A stretch of 64,000 nucleotides of DNA from Marinomonas alcarazii. GTDB lineage: Bacteria > Pseudomonadota > Gammaproteobacteria > Pseudomonadales > Marinomonadaceae. This document shows, piece by piece, positions 54,484-63,238 of this stretch (position 1 is the stretch's first letter; every line of letters begins with the position of its first letter). The notes under the pieces are model-generated. The model made no database searches. It was given only the letters and a program-made list of their open reading frames with translations, and was not told the origin of the DNA. The stretch covers positions 1 to 64,000 of the forward strand of contig NZ_QKLW01000010.1 of the NCBI RefSeq assembly GCF_003208215.1. Reading direction: 5' to 3'. The position numbers were made by a program, and so were the translations under genes.

Positions 54484-55939
54484 CACAGCTCAAAGCAGCC
54501 GCTCTCGCATTAAGCGCTGGTCACAATCACTGACAGGACAAATCTTGATTATTATGGCGCTTGGGGTAGCCAGCGCACAGTTTATTAGCTCGACCATTTG
54601 GCTGCGTCAGCTTGAATCCGACACCGAACAAAACGTCCGTGAAGTCTCTAAACACATGGCATTTCGTATCGCCGCCACTGTTAGCTACTTCACCTCTTTG
54701 CCCACCAATTATCGACATATCGTCATCGATCAATTGCAAGACATGGGTGGAACACGCTTCTTTGTAACGCTCAACAAAGAAGAAATTCTCATCAACAATA
54801 TTCCTGACTCGCCGCTCAAAAACATTGTCAAAAACGAGGTGCAATCCACACTGATCAAACAACTGGGCATTCACAACGCCAAGATTGCATTTTCCAGCCC
54901 AAGCGATTTGCACGTGATCAACAATCATACTCGTCTTGTAGATTTGCCAGAACGCTGGGGACACCATAGTTTATTAGTGAAGCCTCTTACGCCGCCGATT
55001 ATTGTCATCCAAATCCCCATCAACGACAAAGACTGGCTGTATTTGGCGAGCCTCATGCCAGACCCATATTTTCTGGATGGCAACTCAGCACTCACTGGCG
55101 ATCGCTTGTTTTCCATGGCCATGTCGGTCATTACGGTACTCTTGCTAAGCATTATTATTCTGCGTCGCGTCACTCGTCCGCTGGCAACGTTGGCACGAGC
55201 AGCAGAACGCTTTGGGCAAGGCGATTGGAAACCGATACAAGAAGTAGGCAGTGTCGAAGTGCGTAATACCGCCAAAGCCTTCAATGATATGCAGCGCCGT
55301 ATACAGCGTTATCTAAATGATCGGGAAAGACTGTTTGCATCCATCTCCCATGATTTGAAAACCCCCATCACTCGCCTACGGTTACGGGCAGAAATGCTCG
55401 ACGAAGACGATACGCGCGACGCGATGATTCGCGACTTAGAAGACCTAGACATGCTGGTGAAAGGCGCACTACAAAGTGTGAAAGAAACCGATATTCATGA
55501 AAATCGCATCGAGGTAAACATCTCCCGCATGTTACGAGACATGCAAGCCACAGCCAATTTACACGATGTAAAGCTCACGGTTGTAGGGGATTTGAATCAC
55601 CCATTTATTGGCAAACCACTGGCGATCAAGCGTTGCCTAGGCAACCTGGTTGATAACGCACTGTATTACGGAAAAACCGCCATCGTGTACATTGAAGATG
55701 ATGAAGACGAAGTCTGTATTCGCATTTGTGACCAAGGGCCAGGCATTCCAATAGATAAAATGGACAAAGTCTTTCAACCCTATACGCGCCTTACTCCAGA
55801 TCACTCTGGTCACCCAGGAGGCATGGGACTGGGATTAAGCATTGCACGAAATATTGCCCGCGCCCATGGTGGCGAAGTGACATTGAGCAATAATATTAAG
55901 CAAGGACTGGAAGCCAAGCTTTGGTTGCCAAGGCACTGA
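54473..55939 (+). CDS. Sensor histidine kinase (GltS-like)
   Basis: Membrane kinase of 488 residues from ATG 54473. TM1 near 20-42, a periplasmic sensor about 45-205, TM2 near 210-232, a HAMP domain (RRVTRPLATLARAAERFGQGDW), the H-box SISHDLKTPITRLRLRAE, the N-box CLGNLVDNALYY, and ATP motifs DQGPGIP and GMGLGLSIA. All catalytic boxes are intact. It pairs with the preceding regulator; by position it is expected to sense glucose or a derivative and control the gts genes downstream. Confidence 0.92.
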   Translation: MSNSTAQSSRSRIKRWSQSLTGQILIIMALGVASAQFISSTIWLRQLESDTEQNVREVSKHMAFRIAATVSYFTSLPTNYRHIVIDQLQDMGGTRFFVTLNKEEILINNIPDSPLKNIVKNEVQSTLIKQLGIHNAKIAFSSPSDLHVINNHTRLVDLPERWGHHSLLVKPLTPPIIVIQIPINDKDWLYLASLMPDPYFLDGNSALTGDRLFSMAMSVITVLLLSIIILRRVTRPLATLARAAERFGQGDWKPIQEVGSVEVRNTAKAFNDMQRRIQRYLNDRERLFASISHDLKTPITRLRLRAEMLDEDDTRDAMIRDLEDLDMLVKGALQSVKETDIHENRIEVNISRMLRDMQATANLHDVKLTVVGDLNHPFIGKPLAIKRCLGNLVDNALYYGKTAIVYIEDDEDEVCIRICDQGPGIPIDKMDKVFQPYTRLTPDHSGHPGGMGLGLSIARNIARAHGGEVTLSNNIKQGLEAKLWLPRH

Positions 55940-55978
55940 TTTCATGGGCTTATGTGCAAAAAAACCGCAAAAAAGTCG

Positions 55979-56173
55979 TCAATAAAAAGCAACCTTGCAA
56001 GACTTTGTTACAATAGGTTGCTCTACTTTACCCCCCCTTGTCAGTTCCTTTGCTAAATTCTGTAACTCGAACACTCGCTTAAGCTGATCTTCAGAAAGCG
56101 AAGTCGATACAAAAAAATAACGCGATATCAAAGTCTGTAAAATGTCTTTGGTTGGATGATATAACAATAACAA
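55979..56173 (-). CDS. Possible small ORF, 64 codons, uncertain
   Basis: A minus-strand ORF between the histidine kinase and gtsA reads protein-like (FVSTSLSEDQLKRVFELQNLA, an amphipathic helix, then basic KELTRGGK). It would start at TTG 56173, with an AGGAA that overlaps the gtsA ribosome-binding region on the other strand. No family is recognised. It may be a chance frame in a promoter region. Confidence 0.2.
   Translation of the reverse strand: MLLLYHPTKDILQTLISRYFFVSTSLSEDQLKRVFELQNLAKELTRGGKVEQPIVTKSCKVAFY
55988..56022 (+). terminator. Possible stem-loop after the histidine-kinase gene
   Basis: AGCAACCT (55988-55995) and AGGTTGCT (56015-56022) form an 8-bp perfect stem with a 19-nt loop; the T-run after it is weak. 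It also lies inside a possible minus-strand small ORF. Confidence 0.4.
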
Positions 56174-56184
56174 AGGTTCCTATC

Positions 56185-57432
56185 ATGAAAAAAATTGCTT
56201 TCGGTTTAACCACAGTTGCACTTTCTCTAGCCGCAGCGACTGCTCAGGCTGGTGAAGTAGAAGTTTTGCATTGGTGGACATCAGGTGGCGAAGCCGCTGC
56301 GATCAATGTACTTAAAGAAGAAATGGTAGACGCTGGCCACACTTGGAAAGACTTCGCAGTCGCAGGTGGCGGTGGTGAATCCGCCATGACCGTTCTAAAA
56401 TCTCGTGCCATTTCTGGCAACCCACCTTCCGCTGCTCAAATTAAAGGCCCAACCATTCAAGAATGGGGTGATCTTGGTTTCCTAACAAACCTTGACGATG
56501 TGGCAAAAGCAGGCGAATGGGACGTTATCCTTCCTCAAGTCGTTAGCGATACGATGAAATACGACGGTCATTATGTTGCGGCACCAGTAAACGTTCACCG
56601 CGTAAACTGGATGTGGGCAAACCCTGAAGTATTCCGTAAATCTGGCGCATCTATCCCAACAACATGGGAACAGTTCATCGTAGAAGCGAAGAAAATCAAA
56701 GCAGCGGGATTCACTCCACTTGCTCATGGTGGTCAGAACTGGCAAGACGCGACTTTGTTTGAAGCCATTGCTTTGGCAAAAGGCGCTAAATTCTACAACA
56801 GCGCATTCATCGGTTTGTCTGACAAAACACTACGTAGCCAAGACATGATCGACGTATTTGACACCTTCAAGCAAATGCGTGAGTTCGTTGATCCAGGTTT
56901 CTCTGGTCGTGACTGGAACGTTGCAACTTCTATGGTTATCAATGGTGATGCAGCAATGCAAATCATGGGTGACTGGGCGAAAGGTGAGTTCACTGCAGCG
57001 GGCAAAAAAGCCGGTATCGATTACGTTTGTTACCCAGCGCCAGGCACAAGCGGTGCTTTCACTTTCAACATCGACTCTCTAGCGATGTTTAAAGTAGACG
57101 GTAAAGACAAACAAGCTGCGCAAAAAGACCTTGCTCGTTTGATTCTTGAGCCTAAATTCCAAGAAACGTTCAACTTGAACAAAGGTTCTATCCCTGTTCG
57201 TTTGAATATGCCACGTGAGAAATTTGATACGTGTGCACACGCTTCTATGGATGCTTTCCTAGCAAGCTCTACGACTGGCAACCTAGTACCAAGTATGGCT
57301 CACGGCATGGCTGTGAACTCTATGGTTCAAGGCGCTATCTTTGACGTTGTAACGAACTTCTTCAATGATGAGTCTATGACATCTAAAGAAGCAGTAGACA
57401 AGCTAGCACGTGCAGTTAAAGCAAGTATGTAA
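56185..57432 (+). CDS. gtsA: Periplasmic glucose-binding protein
   Basis: ABC sugar-binding protein of 415 residues with a Sec signal (cleavage after ATAQA). The mature start GEVEVLHWWTSGGEAAAINVLKEEM is that of pseudomonad GtsA and related glucose/mannose binders; NVHRVNWMWANP and TGNLVPSMAHGMAV are further family segments. ATG 56185 with AAAGG upstream is chosen over an in-frame start at 56152. First gene of gtsABCD, followed by a strong stem-loop. Confidence 0.92.
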   Translation: MKKIAFGLTTVALSLAAATAQAGEVEVLHWWTSGGEAAAINVLKEEMVDAGHTWKDFAVAGGGGESAMTVLKSRAISGNPPSAAQIKGPTIQEWGDLGFLTNLDDVAKAGEWDVILPQVVSDTMKYDGHYVAAPVNVHRVNWMWANPEVFRKSGASIPTTWEQFIVEAKKIKAAGFTPLAHGGQNWQDATLFEAIALAKGAKFYNSAFIGLSDKTLRSQDMIDVFDTFKQMREFVDPGFSGRDWNVATSMVINGDAAMQIMGDWAKGEFTAAGKKAGIDYVCYPAPGTSGAFTFNIDSLAMFKVDGKDKQAAQKDLARLILEPKFQETFNLNKGSIPVRLNMPREKFDTCAHASMDAFLASSTTGNLVPSMAHGMAVNSMVQGAIFDVVTNFFNDESMTSKEAVDKLARAVKASM

Positions 57433-57470
57433 GATCCAATCTGCAGATCTTTGACTTGCAGTAAACATAC

Positions 57471-57494
57471 GAGGCTGACCCTCAGGTCAGCCTC
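57471..57494 (+). terminator. Stem-loop after gtsA
   Basis: Perfect 10-bp GC-rich arms (57471-57480 and 57485-57494) with a ctca loop, followed by TTCTT. It is placed like a partial terminator between binding protein and permease genes. Confidence 0.8.
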
Positions 57495-57612
57495 TTCTTA
57501 AGATTTCTCAGAGAATGCCAAAACATCACAAGCAAAGATAACTCAGGAGTTTACATCCTAGCGTCGAGCCTTGTCGTTTTATCGCACTCTCTTCTATAGT
57601 GAAGCATCAAAT

Positions 57613-58542
57613 ATGAACACTAAAGCCGCCAATACTGGGTCAGGGCCGACTCAGTCAGGACGTCCTGCGCGCCTCAGTCTGGCAGATTGGATGCCGAAAA
57701 TTGTCATGGCCCCAACGGTAATCGTTACCTTGGTGTGCATTTACGGCTACATGATTTGGACAGCCGTTCTCTCTTTCACTGGTTCTCGTATGTTGCCGTC
57801 GTACAACTTTGTCGGCTTTGATCAATACGAGCGCCTATTTAACAACGACCGCTGGATGGTAGCCCTATCCAACCTTGGGATCTTCGGTGGTTTGTTTATT
57901 GCTATCTGTTTGTTCCTTGGCGTAACACTGGCCATTTTTTTGGATCAAAAGATTCGTGCTGAAGGCGCGATCCGTACAATTTATCTATACCCAATGGCGA
58001 TTTCTTTCATCGTAACCGGTACCGCTTGGAAATGGTTGCTTAACCCAACCAACGGCCTAGAAAAAATGATGGTCGACTTCGGCTTTGAAAACTTCAAATT
58101 CGATTGGTTAATCAACCCTGACATGGTGGTCTACTGTTTGGTTATCGCCGCCGTTTGGCAAGCCTCTGGCTTCGTCATGGCCTTGTTCCTAGCGGGACTT
58201 CGTGGCGTTGATGGCGACCTTATCAAAGCGGCACATCTTGATGGTGCAAGCACATTTACGACGTATCGTCGTATCATCTTGCCATCATTAAAACCTGTAT
58301 TCTTCAGTGCCTTGGTCGTTCTGTCGCACATTGCGATTAAGAGTTTCGACTTGGTTGCAGCGTTAACCAATGGCGGACCAGGTTACGCCTCCGACCTACC
58401 GGCTAACTTCATGTACACCTACACCTTTACCCGTAGCCAAATCGGCTTAGGTTCAGCGTCTGCAATGGTGATGCTAGGTTGTGTCTTGGCGATTTTGGTT
58501 CCTTATTTGTATTCTGAGTTGCGAGGTAAACGCCATGAGTAA
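57613..58542 (+). CDS. gtsB: Glucose ABC transporter permease
   Basis: Inner-membrane permease of 309 residues with six helices; TM1 near 33-55. The EAA loop is LIKAAHLDGASTFTTYRRIILP. I chose ATG 57613, which leaves a 30-residue cytoplasmic N-terminus; its ribosome-binding site is weak and a TTG at 57571 in frame is an alternative. It overlaps gtsC by 8 bp. Confidence 0.9.
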   Translation: MNTKAANTGSGPTQSGRPARLSLADWMPKIVMAPTVIVTLVCIYGYMIWTAVLSFTGSRMLPSYNFVGFDQYERLFNNDRWMVALSNLGIFGGLFIAICLFLGVTLAIFLDQKIRAEGAIRTIYLYPMAISFIVTGTAWKWLLNPTNGLEKMMVDFGFENFKFDWLINPDMVVYCLVIAAVWQASGFVMALFLAGLRGVDGDLIKAAHLDGASTFTTYRRIILPSLKPVFFSALVVLSHIAIKSFDLVAALTNGGPGYASDLPANFMYTYTFTRSQIGLGSASAMVMLGCVLAILVPYLYSELRGKRHE

Positions 58543-59419
58543 TAAAGCCGTTGGCCGTAAAACATCTGGCCTAGACAAAGCACTACGCGTTGCCCTGTAC
58601 ACGGTATTACTTGTCGTCGCTGCGTTCTATCTGATGCCGTTTATCGTCATGTTACTGACCTCTCTAAAAGATGTTGAAGAAATTCGTACAGGCACACTCT
58701 TGTCTTTGCCTGCTACCTTGAATTTCGAGTCTTGGTCAAAAGCATGGTCAAGTGCTTGTACTGGCGGTAGCTGTGGTGGTATTTCGCCTTACTTTATGAA
58801 CTCGTTTCAAATCGTTTTACCAGCGGTCGCTATTTCAACTTTGGTGGGTGCGCTAAACGGTTACGTTATTTCCTTATGGAAGTTCCGTGGTAGTGATTTC
58901 TTCTTTGCTGCTATGTTGGTTGGTTGTTTCATTCCGTTCCAAGTGATCTTGTTGCCAATGGCACAAACACTAGGTTGGTTAGGCATTGCTAATACCACAT
59001 CGGGATTGGTGTTCGTACACGTGGTTTACGGTATCGCCTTTACAACCTTGTTCTTCCGTAACTTTTATCAGTCTATCCCGGGTGAATTGGTAAAAGCGGC
59101 TCGTCTTGATGGCGCAGGCTTCTTTACTATTTTCTACCGCATTATTTTGCCGGTTTCTACGCCGATCATCGTCGTAACCGTCATTTGGCAGTTTACGCAA
59201 ATTTGGAATGACTTCTTATTTGGCGTGGCCTTTTCTGGTTTTGATACTCAGCCAGTAACGGTGGCCTTGAACAACTTGGTAAACACCAGCTTCGGCGGTA
59301 AGGAATACAACGTCGACATGGCAGCAGCCATTATCGCCGCCCTACCAACACTGGCCGTTTACGTGTTTGCAGGAAAATACTTCGTCCGTGGCTTAACAGC
59401 TGGTGCTGTAAAAGGCTAA
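58535..59419 (+). CDS. gtsC: Glucose ABC transporter permease
   Basis: Inner-membrane permease of 294 residues, partner of GtsB. TM1 near 20-40, a periplasmic segment with two cysteines (SSACTGGSCGGISPY, a possible disulfide), the EAA loop LVKAARLDGAGFFTIFYRIILP, and a C-terminal GKYFVRGLTAGAVKG typical of MalG-like permeases. ATG 58535 with GAGG upstream overlaps the gtsB stop; the ORF extends further upstream inside gtsB but without need. Confidence 0.92.
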   Translation: MSNKAVGRKTSGLDKALRVALYTVLLVVAAFYLMPFIVMLLTSLKDVEEIRTGTLLSLPATLNFESWSKAWSSACTGGSCGGISPYFMNSFQIVLPAVAISTLVGALNGYVISLWKFRGSDFFFAAMLVGCFIPFQVILLPMAQTLGWLGIANTTSGLVFVHVVYGIAFTTLFFRNFYQSIPGELVKAARLDGAGFFTIFYRIILPVSTPIIVVTVIWQFTQIWNDFLFGVAFSGFDTQPVTVALNNLVNTSFGGKEYNVDMAAAIIAALPTLAVYVFAGKYFVRGLTAGAVKG

Positions 59420-59461
59420 CAGTGGTTTAGCAACCTAGCGAACAACGATAAAGACAAAATG

Positions 59462-59494
59462 CACTCGCGCCTTCTACCTAACACAGCGCGAGTG
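59462..59494 (+). terminator. Stem-loop between gtsC and gtsD
   Basis: CACTCGCGC (59462-59470) pairs with GCGCGAGTG (59486-59494). There is no T-run, so it is more likely an mRNA processing or stability element than a terminator. Confidence 0.5.
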
Positions 59495-59518
59495 AACTAA
59501 AAAATTCGGAGTAATAAC

Positions 59519-60628
59519 ATGGCAAACCTAGTCATTGATAATGTTAAAAAGCGCTACGGCGAGACTGAGATTTTAAAAGGCATCAACATTTCCATCAAAA
59601 CAGGTGAATTCCTCATTTTGGTTGGACCATCTGGTTGTGGTAAATCCACCCTGATGAACTCTATTGCCGGTCTTGAAGACGTTAGCGAAGGTCGCATCCT
59701 AATCGCAGATAAAGACGTAACTTACACCAGCCCAAAAGATCGTGATATCGCGATGGTGTTCCAGTCTTACGCCTTGTACCCAAACATGACAGTAGAGCAA
59801 AACATCTCTTTCGGTTTGGAAATGCGTAAAGTGCCAAAAGAAGAGCGCGATGTGGAAGTTCAACGCGTTGCTGAATTGTTGCAAATCAGCCACCTGCTTG
59901 ACCGTAAACCCGCACAATTGTCTGGTGGTCAGCGTCAGCGTGTTGCTATGGGTCGTGCCTTAGCGCGCCGTCCACAGCTTTACTTGTTTGATGAGCCATT
60001 GTCTAACCTTGATGCAAAACTGCGCGTAGAAATGCGTACAGAGATCAAGAAGCTGCATAAAAAGCTGGGTACAACCATCGTTTATGTAACACACGATCAG
60101 ATCGAAGCCATGACATTGGCCGATCGCATCGCAGTAATGAAAGACGGACAAGTGCAACAGCTTGGTACGCCACAAGAAATCTACGACAACCCAGCAAACT
60201 TATTTGTTGCAGGCTTCATGGGTTCTCCAGCGATGAACTTCATTCCAGCGAATGTCGTTGAACAAAATGGCACGCCAATGTTGGAACTGGCTACTAGCAC
60301 AACGGTTGCACTGCCATTCCCGAAACCAGAGTCTCTCAAAGATTACGTTGGCAAAACAGTATTGCTTGGCTTGCGCCCAGAAATGATCACAGAGCCGCAA
60401 CCACACAAAGAAGGCCAACCATTTGTCACAACCACAGACATAGAAGTGGAAGTAACAGAACCTATGGGTGCCGATACAATGATTTTGACTCGTGTTAACG
60501 ATGCAGAAATCAACTGTCGTTCTAACCCTATGTACCCAGCTGCTGCGGGCTCAATCATCAAAATGATGTTTGATACTTCCAAAGCCGTTGTTTTTGATCA
60601 AGAGTCTGGCAAACGTCTTGATGTTTGA
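59519..60628 (+). CDS. gtsD: Glucose ABC transporter ATPase
   Basis: MalK-type ATPase of 369 residues. Seen: Walker A GPSGCGKST near 37-45, the signature LSGGQRQR, Walker B YLFDEPLSNLDA, the switch VTHDQ, and a C-terminal regulatory region (about 235-369) with MNFIPANVV and LLGLRPEMI. ATG 59519 with GGAG upstream. Last gene of gtsABCD, followed by a strong terminator. Confidence 0.95.
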   Translation: MANLVIDNVKKRYGETEILKGINISIKTGEFLILVGPSGCGKSTLMNSIAGLEDVSEGRILIADKDVTYTSPKDRDIAMVFQSYALYPNMTVEQNISFGLEMRKVPKEERDVEVQRVAELLQISHLLDRKPAQLSGGQRQRVAMGRALARRPQLYLFDEPLSNLDAKLRVEMRTEIKKLHKKLGTTIVYVTHDQIEAMTLADRIAVMKDGQVQQLGTPQEIYDNPANLFVAGFMGSPAMNFIPANVVEQNGTPMLELATSTTVALPFPKPESLKDYVGKTVLLGLRPEMITEPQPHKEGQPFVTTTDIEVEVTEPMGADTMILTRVNDAEINCRSNPMYPAAAGSIIKMMFDTSKAVVFDQESGKRLDV

Positions 60629-60664
60629 TAGTTACCATTTATAACGTTTTAGCTTTTATAAGCG

Positions 60665-60704
60665 AGCCTGTGAAAGAGTGAAACTCTATCGCAGGCTTTT
60701 TTTT
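60665..60704 (+). terminator. Terminator of the gts operon
   Basis: AGCCTG (60665-60670) pairs with CAGGCT (60692-60697), with an inner AGAGT/ACTCT stem and a run of eight T at 60697-60704. Confidence 0.9.
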
Positions 60705-60879
60705 ACCTGAAAAGCGTAAGATATTGCACAAATGGTCAAAATTACTGCACAGTCTCTCGAACTTGTCATAAATATGCGATACATTTTCACAACTGCAATT
60801 AAATAAGTCGCCCTAAAGCGACCATTTGATTACTCAGAATCCAAGAACGGTCGACTAATATCATGTAAGGAACGAATCC

Positions 60880-62487
60880 ATGAAATTTACCAAGCGTTTG
60901 ATCACGAATCTTGCCATTACAGGCGTTGCTCTTTCTGTAACGGCTTGTTCAATGATGGGACCTCAAAAGCCAGACTGGCAAGCAGACAAAGAATATCGAG
61001 TCACCATTTTGCACACCAATGACCATCACGGTCGTTTCTGGCAAAACGACAAGGGCGAATACGGCATGGCCGCTCGCAAAACCTTAATCGACAATATTCG
61101 TGAAGAAGTAGCGCTAGACGATGGTAATTCATTATTACTGTCTGGTGGTGACATCAATACCGGTGTTCCAGAGTCTGATCTACAAGACGCAGAGCCAGAT
61201 TTCCGTGGCATGAACATGCTGAAATACGATGCAATGGCGCTGGGTAACCACGAATTCGACAACCCGCTTTCTGTATTGAGACAACAACAAGAATGGGCAG
61301 GCTTCCCTTTCCTTTCTGCCAACATTCTTGATGAAAAAACAGGCAAACCATTATTTGATGCCTACAAAATTTTCCAAGTAGATGACCTTAAAATCGCGGT
61401 TGTGGGTTTCACTACCGACGACACGGTTAAGCTAGGTAACCCTGAATTTTTAGAGGGTATCAAGATTGAATCGCCAATCACGGTAGCCAAAAAACTGATT
61501 CCTGAGTTACGCAAAAAAGCGGACCTAGTGATTGCAGTCACTCACATGGGACACTACCAAGACGGCAATTATGGTGGCAATGCACCAGGCGATGTCACCT
61601 TGGCTCGAACCGTTCCTGGCATAGATGTCATCGTTGGTGGTCACTCTCAAAACCCATTGACTGAACCAGACGAGCAAAACGGCACGCTGATCCTTCAAGC
61701 GCACGAATGGGGTAAATACGTTGGCCGCCTAGACTTTGTCTACAAAAACGGAGCGATTGTTTGGTCTGAATACGAACTTATTCCGGTCAACTTGAAGAAA
61801 AAGATCACCAATGCCGATGGCAAATCTGAGCGCGTTTTCATCCAAGAAGAAATCGCCCAAGATCCAACCATGCTTGAAATGCTAACGCCTTTCCAAGAAA
61901 AGGGTCAGAAAGAGCTAAACATCGAAATTGGCTTCTCGAATGATGATTTTGTTGGTGAGCGCAGCATTGTCCGCAGCCAAGAAACCAACTTAGGTAACCT
62001 GATTGCCTTCGCAATGAAGCAAAAAGTGAACGCCGATATTGGCGTAATGAACTCTGGCGGCATTCGTGACAATCTAGAAAAAGGCATCGTAACCTATAAG
62101 AGCGTGTTGAAAGTTCAGCCTTTCGGCAACATGGTGTCTTATGTTGATTTCACCGCGGACGAGCTAACCGATTACCTTTCAGCTTTGGCTGCTAAACAAG
62201 CGGGTACAGGCGCATTCGCTCAGTTCAGTGGCGTGTCTTTAACATTAAAAGACGGCAAAGCAACCAACATCATGGTGAACGGTAAAGCCTTAGACGCAGA
62301 CAAAACCTACCGTGTTGCGATGAATAACTACTCGGCTTCAGGCGGTGATGGTTACCCTAAAATCGTCAATCATCCAAACTACGTAAACTCTGGTTATGTA
62401 GATGCCGATGTGTTGGTGGAATACATCCGTAATAACTACCCACTTGATGGCGCGAAATTTGCGCCAACTGGTGCTGTGAAGCGTTAA
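60880..62487 (+). CDS. 5'-nucleotidase/UshA-family lipoprotein
   Basis: Exported metallophosphoesterase of 535 residues. The signal carries a lipobox (VTAC, lipidated Cys near 23), so it is membrane-anchored, unlike soluble E. coli UshA. Metal ligands are visible in HTNDHHGR, GGDINTG, GNHEFD, THMGHY and GGHSQN; the C-terminal nucleotide domain has NSGGIRDN and NNYSASGGDGYP. It should dephosphorylate nucleotides or UDP-sugars outside the cytoplasmic membrane for phosphate or nucleoside salvage. Monocistronic, with terminators on both sides. Confidence 0.93.
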   Translation: MKFTKRLITNLAITGVALSVTACSMMGPQKPDWQADKEYRVTILHTNDHHGRFWQNDKGEYGMAARKTLIDNIREEVALDDGNSLLLSGGDINTGVPESDLQDAEPDFRGMNMLKYDAMALGNHEFDNPLSVLRQQQEWAGFPFLSANILDEKTGKPLFDAYKIFQVDDLKIAVVGFTTDDTVKLGNPEFLEGIKIESPITVAKKLIPELRKKADLVIAVTHMGHYQDGNYGGNAPGDVTLARTVPGIDVIVGGHSQNPLTEPDEQNGTLILQAHEWGKYVGRLDFVYKNGAIVWSEYELIPVNLKKKITNADGKSERVFIQEEIAQDPTMLEMLTPFQEKGQKELNIEIGFSNDDFVGERSIVRSQETNLGNLIAFAMKQKVNADIGVMNSGGIRDNLEKGIVTYKSVLKVQPFGNMVSYVDFTADELTDYLSALAAKQAGTGAFAQFSGVSLTLKDGKATNIMVNGKALDADKTYRVAMNNYSASGGDGYPKIVNHPNYVNSGYVDADVLVEYIRNNYPLDGAKFAPTGAVKR

Positions 62488-62512
62488 TCAAAAGACAAAA
62501 CGTAACCACAAT

Positions 62513-62546
62513 AAAGCCCCAATAGATTCGTCTATTGGGGCTTTTT
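62513..62546 (+). terminator. Terminator of the nucleotidase gene
   Basis: Perfect 14-bp arms (62513-62526 and 62531-62544) closed by a TTCG tetraloop, with T at 62542-62546. It could also serve the convergent small gene at 62580. Confidence 0.95.
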
Positions 62547-62579
62547 ATGAGTAGTCTTAAAAACAGGTTAGCGACAGGG

Positions 62580-63113
62580 TCACTCTTTTTTATAGGACAA
62601 GGACCAAGTCAGGGGTGTCGGTAGTTTTTCGGATTCCAACTTAACAGTAAACAGCAATTCATTCTCGCCTACCTGCTTCCAGGTATTGGTGCGTTTGCCA
62701 CGCTCTGACTCTAATACCAACACCACAGAGTCAGCTGTTTGCTGATAAGTACCGGATATATCAATGCCTTCTTCATCTTGCTTAAACACATCGCCCTTTG
62801 CCGCAATCGGCATGGAATCCATGTCGGCACTGTCACATTGCCATTGAAACTGCTTGGCTTGCCAACCTAATGTCCACTGCTGGCAAATCTGTGTTTGTTT
62901 TTTCAATACCGGTCGCGCCAACGCACGAATAAAGAAATTCATCTCCTGCGCCACGTTTTCAACCGCTTCATCCAACGTAGCTTGTGTGCTCCCTGCGTTT
63001 TGCAGAACCCATTTACCCGCTAAGTCATCACTTGACGCTTGCGCTGCTGCGCTAAACCCCATGACCGCAACGATTCCAGCACAAACACCAACACCACCAA
63101 TCAGCTTGTTCAC
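62580..63113 (-). CDS. Small secreted protein of unknown function
   Basis: I do not recognise this 177-residue protein. It has a Sec signal peptide (GVGVCAGIVAVMGFSAAAQA, cleavage likely after AQA-S). The mature start DLAGKWVLQNAGSTQATLDEAVENVAQEM and later DISGTYQQTADSVVLVLES and TNTWKQVGENELLFTVKLES suggest a small lipocalin-like or heme/lipid-binding-like beta barrel with an N-terminal helix. It has two cysteines (about residues 79 and 92), a possible disulfide. Start GTG 63113 with a perfect AAGGAG site. Monocistronic. Confidence 0.75.
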   Translation of the reverse strand: MNKLIGGVGVCAGIVAVMGFSAAAQASSDDLAGKWVLQNAGSTQATLDEAVENVAQEMNFFIRALARPVLKKQTQICQQWTLGWQAKQFQWQCDSADMDSMPIAAKGDVFKQDEEGIDISGTYQQTADSVVLVLESERGKRTNTWKQVGENELLFTVKLESEKLPTPLTWSLSYKKE

Positions 63114-63238
63114 CTTGCTTCTCCTTATTTTTATTGTGAACTGATAATGGCAAAGAACTCAGCGCTTGTAAGGCGCAAAAACGCGCACAATGACTGACAT
63201 TTAGCGCCAAAATCATTAAAAAGAGAGAGAGCGACAGG

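Noticed and set aside
54527..54967. 146-codon minus-strand frame inside the histidine kinase
   Set aside because: No start context and fully within a well-supported gene.
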